Source of the DNA: an uncultured Olleya sp.
GTDB lineage: Bacteria > Bacteroidota > Bacteroidia > Flavobacteriales > Flavobacteriaceae
Length of the DNA stretch: 64,000 bases
Assembly (NCBI GenBank): GCA_947503885.1
Contig: CANNFD010000006.1
Coordinates: 124,001-188,000, forward strand
Reading direction: 5' to 3'
The position numbers and the translations under genes are program-made. Each line of letters starts with the position of its first letter. Within the stretch, counting starts at the first letter, position 1. Of the stretch, positions 53,165-60,075 are shown one piece after another. Below the pieces are notes generated by a model. The model did no database searches. It was not told the DNA's origin and saw only the letters and a list, made by a program, of their open reading frames with translations.

Positions 53165-54163
53165 CTACCCCAAATTCTCCCAATACCATTCTACAGCCTC
53201 TTCAATACCATTGTCTATAGTATGTGTTGGTTGGTAATTTAATAAGTGCTTAGCTTTGTTTACAGATGCTAAAGAGTGTGGGATGTCTCCTTTACGGTTT
53301 GGACCGTGCACGACATTTACCTCTGCAATCTTCGCATCGTATTTAGACAAGTATTTTTTAAGTAAATCGGTTAGTTGTACTAAAGTGGTACGGTCCCCAA
53401 CTGCTGTATTGTACACTTGGTTTAGTGCGTCTTTATTATCTGTGGTGATGGCGCGCAAATTCATTTGTACGACATTATCGATATAAGTAAAATCACGAGA
53501 ATAGGTCCCATCGCCATTTATTATTGGGCTTTCGTGTTTTATAAATTGTTTTACAAATAACGGGATTACTGCTGCGTAAGCTCCGTTAGGGTCTTGACGT
53601 TTTCCAAACACATTAAAATAGCGTAAGCCTATTGTGTTTAAGCCATAGGTTGTAAAAAAGTTATCGGCGTACAGCTCGTTTACATATTTTGTAATGGCAT
53701 AGGGCGATAAAGGTTTACCAATCTCTTCTTCTACTTTTGGTAGCGCCTCATGGTCACCATAGGTGGAAGAACTTGCTGCATATACAAAGCGTGTCACTTT
53801 TGCATCCCGTGCTGCTACTAACATATTTAAAAACCCACCTACATTTACATCGTTAGACGTAATTGGATCTGCAATAGATCGTGGCACTGATCCTAATGCT
53901 GCTTGGTGTAATATAAAATCTTGATTGGCACAGGCTTTATGACAGGTCTCTAAATCGCGGATATCGCCTTCTATTAACGTAAAGTTTTCGTGTTTTAGAA
54001 AAGGTGCTATATTGTGTTTGTGTCCTGTTGCAAAATTATCTAAACAGGTTACCTTGGCGTTAAGTTTTAATAGGTTTTCGCATAGGTTACTTCCAATAAA
54101 TCCTGCTCCTCCAGTGACTAAAATGCTTTTACCTTCTAATGTTTTAAATGCTTCTAAATTCAT
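53165..54163 (-). CDS. UDP-N-acetylglucosamine 4-epimerase (WbpP/TviC type)
   Basis: 332 residues, extended SDR: ILVTGGAGFIGSNL with GxxGxxG near 18-24, and the catalytic YAITK (YxxxK) near 152 with the preceding SSSTYGD. The HAALGSVPRSIADP and FGKRQDPNGAYAAVIP motifs are those of WbpP/TviC-type UDP-GlcNAc C4-epimerases, giving UDP-GalNAc or its uronate. It is the first gene after the leader and probably supplies the first sugar. Base composition is closer to the chromosome than that of the genes that follow. Confidence 0.9.
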   Translation of the reverse strand: MNLEAFKTLEGKSILVTGGAGFIGSNLCENLLKLNAKVTCLDNFATGHKHNIAPFLKHENFTLIEGDIRDLETCHKACANQDFILHQAALGSVPRSIADPITSNDVNVGGFLNMLVAARDAKVTRFVYAASSSTYGDHEALPKVEEEIGKPLSPYAITKYVNELYADNFFTTYGLNTIGLRYFNVFGKRQDPNGAYAAVIPLFVKQFIKHESPIINGDGTYSRDFTYIDNVVQMNLRAITTDNKDALNQVYNTAVGDRTTLVQLTDLLKKYLSKYDAKIAEVNVVHGPNRKGDIPHSLASVNKAKHLLNYQPTHTIDNGIEEAVEWYWENLG

Positions 54164-54515
54164 TGTATTGAGCTCTTAATTTAAGCTTTTATATTGCTAA
54201 TAAGACGTGGCTACGCCCTTACTTGTCACAAAACAAGTTGCTTTTATAATGGCACACAAAAGTAGCTTTTACTTTTGTTTATAGTGTGCAATAACCATAA
54301 CAAACTTTAAAATAATACAGGCAAGTACATACCTTGCTAACGATAACTATTTTACAGCTACCACTAACATGACTACTTACTACCTTAAACTTTAAACTGG
54401 TTTATAAACTATGTAGACAAATTATGATTGTTTCCCTTTAATAATTTAACTAGAAACGACTTGGTTAGAATCGTAGCGCTGTGTAAAACAGTTGTTTAAA
54501 TTAATTTTTTTGTTA
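54164..54515 (-). other. Leader region of the polysaccharide operon
   Basis: 352 bp without a gene between the antiterminator and the epimerase. Two hairpins are seen: ACTTGT/ACAAGT at about 54221-54239, and a bulged stem at 54252-54289 with outer GCACAC/GTGTGC and inner AAAAGTA/TACTTTT. Inside the latter the minus strand carries TACTTTTG (54257-54264), a -7 element. This is where a UpxY-like factor would be expected to act on transcription. No JUMPstart-like element was recognised. Confidence 0.5.
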
Positions 54516-54995
54516 TTAATTAAGTTGCAATTTTACGACAAATCCGACGGATTTCAAAACAACCCAAAGGTTATTTTTGGTAGATTTTACCACTACTCCC
54601 TCTTGATCAGGCATTCCAAAATCATCTAAAGGTAGTGTGGCACCTGCTGTTATTGGTTGCAGGGTGTGTGAGGCAATATCTAGGGTGTCTAAATTATTTT
54701 TTAGAAATTGTATCTCGGCTTCCCTAACGATTCCCGGTTTACCGTTATCGTATAAGTATCTTACGGTTCCTGGGATATTAAACACGGTATTACGGTCTTG
54801 TGCTGTGGCTTGAATAAAGACGATTCTGGGTAGTAATGGGATTTGTATTTTTTTCTTGCGGTCGCTCCAATTACGCACTTCGGTTCTTGTTGGGCAAAAG
54901 GCCTCAATTGCCTTATCCCACTGATTTATGCGTTGTTCGACTTTTTTTTCGTGATTACGCTTGACGTATAACACGTACCATTGTTTCTCCTGCAT
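54516..54995 (-). CDS. UpxY/RfaH-like NusG paralogue, transcription antiterminator
   Basis: 159 residues. The NGN domain (WYVLYVKRNHEKKVEQRI, then FCPTRTEVRNWSDRKKKIQIPLLPRIVFIQ) and a C-terminal KOW-like region (PDQEGVVVKSTKNNLWVVLKS) identify a NusG paralogue. In Bacteroides UpxY proteins allow RNA polymerase to pass terminators in the leader of their own capsule operon. Its place as the first gene, in front of a 352-bp leader, fits that role. Not proven for this locus. Confidence 0.9.
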   Translation of the reverse strand: MQEKQWYVLYVKRNHEKKVEQRINQWDKAIEAFCPTRTEVRNWSDRKKKIQIPLLPRIVFIQATAQDRNTVFNIPGTVRYLYDNGKPGIVREAEIQFLKNNLDTLDIASHTLQPITAGATLPLDDFGMPDQEGVVVKSTKNNLWVVLKSVGFVVKLQLN

Positions 54996-55026
54996 TACCG
55001 CTTTTTTAAGCTGTTTTATCGTGCTA

Positions 55027-55034
55027 CAAAAGTA
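55027..55034 (-). promoter_or_regulatory. -7 promoter element of the UpxY-like gene
   Basis: The minus strand reads TACTTTTG, a TAnnTTTG match, 32 bp upstream of the ATG at 54995. A -33 TTG is not evident. It probably starts the whole polysaccharide operon. Confidence 0.5.
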
Positions 55035-55168
55035 CTTATTATCGCTTAAGTGACCGCTATATTTTTATAGTTTGTTGCTATTAGCCCCCCAAAACCTACT
55101 GTAGTTGCCCTAGGGTTTTGTTGTCTTAAAAAAAATAAATACTATATTGCTTTATATACCAATGCTTT

Positions 55169-56068
55169 ATGTTTTCAGCAAAAAAGAAATTAGATCGCGC
55201 CTATAAAAATGCTAAAGTGCTTGCGTTTGACGATACGTCTAAATTTATTTTATTTAGTGATTGCCATCGTGGTGACAATAGTTTTGCAGATGATTTTGCT
55301 AATAATAGAAACATCTATTACCATGCTTTAAAACACTATTACGTGCAGGGTTTTGATTATGCTGAGCTTGGTGATGGTGATGAGCTATGGGAAAATATTT
55401 CTTTTGAGTCTATATTACATGCTCATAAAAACGTGTATGGCTTGATGCAGCTTTTTCATAAAAAAAATAGGTTGCATATGATTTGGGGTAACCACGATAT
55501 GGTGTACCGAGATCCTGAGTATGTCAAGAAAACCTTATCTACTTTTTTTGATCCTAAGGTTGGTGAGGATGTTGTGCTTTTTGGCGATATTGCTTATCAC
55601 GAAGCTATTATTTTAAAGCATACAGACACCCAACAGGAGGTGTTTTTAACCCATGGGCATCAAGCCGATTGGTGGAATTATAATTTTTGGAAATGGAGTC
55701 GATTTATGGTGCGCGTGCTTTGGAAACCTTTAAATGTGATGGGGATTGCTGATCCTACTAGTCCTGCAAAAAACTATAAGGAGTTGATTAAAGTCGAACG
55801 TCGTACTAAAAAATGGATTATCGATAATAATAACCTTATTACTATTGTTGGTCATACCCACAGACCGCGTTTTCCAGAACCAGGAGACATTGCATTTTTT
55901 AATGATGGGAGTTGTGTGCACCCTAGAAGTATTACTGGTATCGAGATTGAAAATGGCGCTATATCGTTAATAAAATGGCAAATTGCCACTAAAGAGGATG
56001 GCACTTTGCAGATTGTCCGTGTGCTTTTGGAGGGACCTCGTCGATTATTGGATTATAAGACGGAGTGA
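55169..56068 (+). CDS. Calcineurin-like metallophosphoesterase
   Basis: 299 residues, cytoplasmic. The five metallophosphoesterase blocks are visible: FSDCHRGD near 27, LGDGDELWE near 68, WGNHDMVY near 107, THGHQADWW near 160 and GHTHRP near 228. The substrate is unknown; relatives include UDP-diacylglucosamine hydrolases and nucleotide phosphatases. It is divergent from the polysaccharide operon and convergent with the ferredoxin gene, ending 21 bp before it. Confidence 0.88.
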   Translation: MFSAKKKLDRAYKNAKVLAFDDTSKFILFSDCHRGDNSFADDFANNRNIYYHALKHYYVQGFDYAELGDGDELWENISFESILHAHKNVYGLMQLFHKKNRLHMIWGNHDMVYRDPEYVKKTLSTFFDPKVGEDVVLFGDIAYHEAIILKHTDTQQEVFLTHGHQADWWNYNFWKWSRFMVRVLWKPLNVMGIADPTSPAKNYKELIKVERRTKKWIIDNNNLITIVGHTHRPRFPEPGDIAFFNDGSCVHPRSITGIEIENGAISLIKWQIATKEDGTLQIVRVLLEGPRRLLDYKTE

Positions 56069-56089
56069 GTTTTTGGTTTGGGTTTTTGT

Positions 56090-56419
56090 TTAACTTTCTG
56101 GCGCTAGCTCTACTTCCAGACCTTCCATATCTGGAGTCATTTGGATTTGACATCCTAAACGTGAGTTGTCTTTTACATAAAAAGCTTCGCTTAACATCGC
56201 CTCTTCATCGTCTTGCATTTCTGGTAATTGCGTATCGCTTTGTACATAGCATTGGCAGCTGGCACACATTGCCATACCACCACAAATCCCAATAGTCCCT
56301 TCAGGCGCTAGCTCGTAACTACGTACTACCTCCATTAGATTCATAGCCATATCTGTTGGTGCAACTACCTGATGTGTTACTCCGTCGCGGTCTGTTATTT
56401 TTATGTTTATGTCTTGCAT
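56090..56419 (-). CDS. 2Fe-2S ferredoxin (adrenodoxin type)
   Basis: 109 residues. Cluster ligands C46, C52, C55 (CGGMAMCASC) and a fourth cysteine near 93 (SRLGCQIQ) give the C-x5-C-x2-C-n-C pattern of adrenodoxin/Isc-type ferredoxins; C57 is extra. It is probably the electron acceptor of the ferredoxin-NADP reductase encoded 0.8 kb upstream on the same strand. The left heptamer array begins 11 bp upstream of its start codon, so its promoter must lie in or beyond the array. Confidence 0.92.
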   Translation of the reverse strand: MQDINIKITDRDGVTHQVVAPTDMAMNLMEVVRSYELAPEGTIGICGGMAMCASCQCYVQSDTQLPEMQDDEEAMLSEAFYVKDNSRLGCQIQMTPDMEGLEVELAPES

Positions 56420-56430
56420 TTGGGTAGAGA

Positions 56431-56570
56431 ATAGTAATTAGTAGTTAGTAGTTAGTAGTTAGTAGTTAGTAGTTAGTAGTTAGTAGTTAGTGGTTAGTGG
56501 TTAGTAAATAGTAAACAGTAGTTAGTAGTTAGTAGTTAGTTTTTAGTTTTTAGTTTTTAGTTTTTAGTTT
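56431..56570. repeat. Left heptanucleotide array (20 units)
   Basis: Exactly 20 heptamers in unbroken 7-bp phase on the plus strand: ATAGTAA, seven TTAGTAG, two TTAGTGG, TTAGTAA, ATAGTAA, ACAGTAG, two TTAGTAG, then five TTAGTTT. The last heptamers overlap the 3' end of the four-helix-bundle gene and supply its stop codon. It abuts the ferredoxin start region (56419). Confidence 0.97.
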
Positions 56571-56913
56571 TTAATGATTTGATTAAGCCATATAACATCC
56601 TTGAAATTTCATTAGTATTTTCTATACAAATTTGTGCTTGTTTTTCTTCGATATAATTTAATCGGATTGACAAATATAACATAGATCTTACTTCGCTATT
56701 AGAGGCTAATGAAAAATATAAAAATCTTGAGAAATCCGCATTTGAGTTTCTGTCAAACCCTTCGGCAATATTATTAGAAATTGAAACAGATGCTCTTTTT
56801 ATTTGGTCTCCAAAAGAAAAGTCTTTATTTGCTTTAAACGTTTTATAAATAGTAACCGCTAAATCTTGTGCTTTTTGCCAAACTAATAATTCTTCAAATT
56901 TTTGAACTGACAT
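56557..56913 (-). CDS. Four-helix-bundle protein of the S23/IVP (23S rRNA intervening sequence) family
   Basis: 118 residues, all helical. The family pattern is complete: FEELLVWQKAQDLAVTIYK, FGDQIKRASVSISNNIAEGF, then NADFSRFLYFSLASNSEVRS and a final helix. Members are encoded in 23S rRNA intervening sequences of Leptospira and Coxiella and widely elsewhere; the fold is shared with Avd of diversity-generating retroelements, a pentameric nucleic-acid-binding protein. Function is unknown. The gene sits between two heptamer arrays with the same unit, and the stop codon TAA is part of the left array. No reverse transcriptase or 23S rRNA is near. Confidence 0.92.
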   Translation of the reverse strand: MSVQKFEELLVWQKAQDLAVTIYKTFKANKDFSFGDQIKRASVSISNNIAEGFDRNSNADFSRFLYFSLASNSEVRSMLYLSIRLNYIEEKQAQICIENTNEISRMLYGLIKSLKTKN

Positions 56914-56933
56914 GGTAGGGGATGGTTAGGAAA

Positions 56934-57178
56934 TTAGTAGTTAGTAGTTAGTAGTTAGTAAATAGTAAACAGTAGTTAGTAAATAGTAATTAGTAATTAG
57001 TAGTTAGTAAATAGTAATTAGTCGTTAGTAATTAGTAAATAGTAGTTAGTAAATAGTAAACAGTAATTAGTCGTTAGTAAATAGTAAACAGTCGTTAGTA
57101 TATAGTAAACAGTAATTAGTCGTTAGTATATACTAAATAGTCGTTAGTAATTAGTAATTAGTATATACTAAATAGTCG
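56934..57178. repeat. Right heptanucleotide array (35 units)
   Basis: 35 consecutive heptamers in one phase: three TTAGTAG, then mixed TTAGTAA, ATAGTAA, ACAGTAG, ATAGTAG, ACAGTAA, TTAGTCG, ACAGTCG, TTAGTAT, ATACTAA and ATAGTCG. The core AGT at positions 3-5 is kept in all but two (ATACTAA); positions 1-2 and 6-7 vary among a few states. It starts 20 bp upstream of the gene start and decays toward the reductase gene (57179-57199). No other gene fits in this 308-bp gap. Confidence 0.97.
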
Positions 57179-57221
57179 TTTGCGGTTAGAATATAGTTAT
57201 TTTTTGTTTTTATTACACTTT

Positions 57222-58283
57222 TTAGTCTATCTTTTTTACTACTGCTTTTGGTGCTTCTTTACGTGTGCCATCAAAACCATCGACACCGCTTACTGTTGTG
57301 TATTTTAACACATAACGTTTTCCTGGGTTGATTATTTGGTAGGCTGCTTGACACATTAGTGTTGCTTCATGGAACCCACAAAGGATTAATTTTAATTTTC
57401 CTGGATAGGTGTTTCCGTCTCCTATAGCAAAAATACCTGGTATATTGGTCTGGTAATCCAATGCATTATTTACTTTTATTGCATTTTTTTCGATCTCTAA
57501 TCCCCAATTGGCAATTGGCCCTAATTTTGGAGACAGCCCAAACAGAGGTATAAAATGATCACATTCTATTTCAAACTCTTTTTCTATATGTTCTGCTTGT
57601 TTTACTACTACTCCGCTTAACTTATCATCTCCTAACAGTCCAACAATCTCTGCTGGTGTGATTAGTTTTATTTTTCCTTTGTTTTTTAGGTCTTGTACTT
57701 TTTCTACAGAGTCTAAATGCCCACGGAACTCGTTACGCCTATGGATTAGCGTTACTGATTTTGCTACATCACTTAAAAAGATACTCCAATCCAAAGCAGA
57801 ATCTCCACCACCAGCAATGACCACCCTTTTATTGCGGTACAGTTCTGGCTCTTTTATCATATACTCTACCCCTTTGTCTTCAAAGTCTTTTATATTATGA
57901 ATTAAAGGTTTACGAGGCTCGAAACTACCTAATCCACTAGCAATTGCTACTACTGGCGCTTGGTGTTTTGTGCCTTTATTTGTGGTTACAATAAATGTCC
58001 CGTCTTCTTGCTTCTCTATAGTTTCTGCACGCTCGCCTAGTGTAAATCCAGGTTCAAATTGCTTGCATTGCTCCATTAGCTTGTCGGTTAAATCTCCTGC
58101 AAGAATTTCTGGGTATGCTGGTATGTCGTAAATTGGTTTTTTAGGGTATAACTCTGAACATTGTCCACCAATTTGTGGTAATGCGTCTATTAAGTGGCAT
58201 TTTAATTTTAATAATCCTGCTTCAAACACTGCAAAAAGACCGGTTGGTCCTGCGCCTATTATTAGTATGTCTGTTTTAATCAT
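57222..58283 (-). CDS. Ferredoxin-NADP+ reductase, thioredoxin-reductase type
   Basis: 353 residues. FAD-binding GAGPTGL near 10, second Rossmann AGGGDSALDWS near 159, and FAIGDGNTYPGK near 294. The redox CxxC of true thioredoxin reductase is absent, and the C-terminal tail is extended, as in YumC-type ferredoxin-NADP reductases. It likely supplies electrons to the 2Fe-2S ferredoxin at 56090; the repeat-flanked S23 gene now separates the two. It has its own -7 element. Confidence 0.9.
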   Translation of the reverse strand: MIKTDILIIGAGPTGLFAVFEAGLLKLKCHLIDALPQIGGQCSELYPKKPIYDIPAYPEILAGDLTDKLMEQCKQFEPGFTLGERAETIEKQEDGTFIVTTNKGTKHQAPVVAIASGLGSFEPRKPLIHNIKDFEDKGVEYMIKEPELYRNKRVVIAGGGDSALDWSIFLSDVAKSVTLIHRRNEFRGHLDSVEKVQDLKNKGKIKLITPAEIVGLLGDDKLSGVVVKQAEHIEKEFEIECDHFIPLFGLSPKLGPIANWGLEIEKNAIKVNNALDYQTNIPGIFAIGDGNTYPGKLKLILCGFHEATLMCQAAYQIINPGKRYVLKYTTVSGVDGFDGTRKEAPKAVVKKID

Positions 58284-58332
58284 TATTTATTTTTTTGCTT
58301 TTTTATTAGCTATTTGCTTTTTTTGTCGCCTA

Positions 58333-58340
58333 CAAAAGTA
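58333..58340 (-). promoter_or_regulatory. -7 promoter element of the ferredoxin-NADP reductase gene
   Basis: The minus strand reads TACTTTTG, 50 bp upstream of the ATG at 58283. No clear -33 TTG. Confidence 0.45.
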
Positions 58341-58384
58341 AAACAATCTGCTGTTTTGTTTTATGATATTTGTTAGCTTTAGTC

Positions 58385-58474
58385 TGCGTTAGGGATAGTA
58401 GTGGTTAGCTTTTGGCGAGCGTACGCTTTGAGCCAAAACTAGTAACGTATAGCCCGACCCTTGTGGTAACGCCC
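58385..58474 (-). repeat. Dispersed 90-bp intergenic palindromic repeat, copy C
   Basis: On the minus strand it starts GGGCGTTACCACAAGGGTC, like copies A and D, and ends with CCCTAACGCA. The central palindrome differs (GTTTTGGCTC... with AAAGCGTACGCT), showing that the arms and centre vary while the ends are kept. It begins 11 bp after the nifU-like stop. Confidence 0.85.
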
Positions 58475-58484
58475 AAACCTTTAA

Positions 58485-58721
58485 CTATGCCACGTTAATG
58501 ACACGCTCTATTTGTGGGGCGTATTTTTTGATTGTCATTTCTACTCCTGATTTTAGGGTCATTTGGTTGACACTACACGAGGTGCAAGCGCCTTCTAGTT
58601 GCACTTTTACCTCGTTATTTTCTATTGATAAAAGGGTGATATCCCCACCATCGCTTTGTAAAAAAGGACGAATCTCTTCTAGTGCTTTTTCTACGTTTAG
58701 TCTTAGCTCTTCTGTTGTCAT
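58485..58721 (-). CDS. NifU-like C-terminal domain protein
   Basis: 78 residues, the NifU/Nfu C-terminal domain alone. SDGGDITLLSIENNEVKVQL and the cluster-binding CTSC (C46, C49) are complete. Nfu proteins carry and deliver 4Fe-4S clusters. It follows the Mrp-type ATPase gene with no gap, an association seen in many flavobacteria, so both probably act in Fe-S delivery. Confidence 0.93.
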   Translation of the reverse strand: MTTEELRLNVEKALEEIRPFLQSDGGDITLLSIENNEVKVQLEGACTSCSVNQMTLKSGVEMTIKKYAPQIERVINVA

Positions 58722-59861
58722 TTATTTTTTATTAACTGCAGAACATCCTGCCATAGTGGTTATTTTAATCGCTTCGGTAGCTGGCAGATTCTCGTTTCTG
58801 TCCACTACTTGTTGCACGACGTTTTGGGTAATGGTTTCAAACGCTTTTTCTAGAGGTGTTCCGGTTTGCATTGCTGCTGGACGCCCAACGTCTCCTGCCT
58901 CGCGAATACTTTGTACTAAAGGAATCTCTCCTAAAAGTGGTACTTGTAAATCTGCTGCTAGGTGTTTTGCACCTTCTTTACCGAAGATATAATATTTGTT
59001 TTCTGGAAGCTCGGCTGGTGTAAAGTAGGCCATGTTTTCAATAATACCTAATACTGGTACATTGATGCTTTCTTGTTGGAACATTGCGACTCCTTTTTTA
59101 GCATCTGCTAAAGCTACGTTTTGTGGTGTGCTTACTACTACCGCCCCTGTTATTGGTAGGGATTGCATGATGCTTAGGTGGATGTCTCCGGTACCTGGTG
59201 GTAAGTCGATTAATAAAAAATCTAACTCGCCCCATGCTGCATCAAAAATCATTTGGTTTAATGCTTTTGCTGCCATAGGTCCACGCCAAACGACTGCTTG
59301 GTCTGGCTTTGTAAAAAAGCCTATGGATAATATTTTAACACCGTAGTTTTCTACAGGTTTCATTTTTGATTTTCCGTCTACGGTTGTTGATAACGGACGT
59401 TCTAGCTCTACATCAAACATGATTGGCATTGATGGTCCGTAAATATCGGCATCTAAAATCCCAACCTTAAAGCCCATTTTTGCTAAAGTTACTGCAAGGT
59501 TTGCTGTTACTGTAGATTTACCTACCCCTCCTTTTCCGGAAGCGACTGCTACAATGTTTTGGATACCAGGAATGTGTTTTCCTTTAATTACGTTTGGAGC
59601 CGATTTTGTAGGTGCCTCCACCGTTATATTGACTTTAATTTTTGCTTTTTGGTATACTTGCTCGTGAATGGTTTTAAGTATTTCTACTTCTGTTTTTTTA
59701 CGCGCTTGTAATGCTGGGTTTTTTATTGTTATGTCCACAATAACCTCGTCTGCAAATGTTACCACGTTTGTTACCGCTCCGCTTTCGACCATGTTTTGTC
59801 CTTCTCCAGGAACCGTGATGGTTTCTAACGCTTTAAGTATGTCTTTTTTGTTTAATTTCAT
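58722..59861 (-). CDS. Mrp/ApbC-type Fe-S carrier ATPase
   Basis: 379 residues. An N-terminal DUF59/MIP18-like domain (about 5-80) precedes the deviant Walker A ASGKGGVGKS with G109 to S116. The DADIYGPSMP and LIDLPPGTGD motifs follow. The CxxC typical of many Mrp proteins is not seen; a cysteine sits near the C-terminus (MAGCSAVN). Mrp/ApbC proteins bind and transfer Fe-S clusters. Expressed with the nifU-like gene from a promoter near 59970. Confidence 0.93.
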   Translation of the reverse strand: MKLNKKDILKALETITVPGEGQNMVESGAVTNVVTFADEVIVDITIKNPALQARKKTEVEILKTIHEQVYQKAKIKVNITVEAPTKSAPNVIKGKHIPGIQNIVAVASGKGGVGKSTVTANLAVTLAKMGFKVGILDADIYGPSMPIMFDVELERPLSTTVDGKSKMKPVENYGVKILSIGFFTKPDQAVVWRGPMAAKALNQMIFDAAWGELDFLLIDLPPGTGDIHLSIMQSLPITGAVVVSTPQNVALADAKKGVAMFQQESINVPVLGIIENMAYFTPAELPENKYYIFGKEGAKHLAADLQVPLLGEIPLVQSIREAGDVGRPAAMQTGTPLEKAFETITQNVVQQVVDRNENLPATEAIKITTMAGCSAVNKK

Positions 59862-59950
59862 ATTGATTCAATAAAAAGAGAGTGGAAATAAAGTGCAACA
59901 CACAAAAGGTACTTGCCCTATACATCAACTCTAGATAATAGTTAACTATA

Positions 59951-59975
59951 TAGAATGATTCTAAATGCAAATATA
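59951..59975 (-). promoter_or_regulatory. Promoter of mrp-nifU with Fur/PerR-like palindrome
   Basis: The minus strand reads TATATTTGCA (59975 to 59966), a TAnnTTTG element about 105 bp upstream of the ATG. Just downstream, about where transcription should start, lies the perfect palindrome TAGAAT-C-ATTCTA (59951-59963), similar to 7-1-7 Fur/PerR boxes. An ATAGTTAACTAT palindrome follows at 59938-59949. Regulator not proven. Confidence 0.4.
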
Positions 59976-60075
59976 CTACTTAAACCTTGAACATTAAAGC
60001 AGTTAGTTTGATGTTTTTTATAGTGTGATAGTTGGAGGCTATGGTGTTAAAAAGTAGGGCAGTCGCTTTAATTAA

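Noticed and set aside
56431-57178. Heptamer arrays as a CRISPR array
   Set aside because: The repeats are directly adjacent with no spacers, the unit is only 7 bp, and there are no cas genes in the window.
56431-57178. Minus strand of the arrays contains TACTAAC, the yeast intron branch-point sequence
   Set aside because: It follows from the heptamer sequence itself; no intron features are present and spliceosomal introns do not occur in bacteria.
56090-58283. Diversity-generating retroelement, because of the Avd-like S23 fold
   Set aside because: No reverse transcriptase, no template/variable repeat pair and no C-type lectin target are present in the window.
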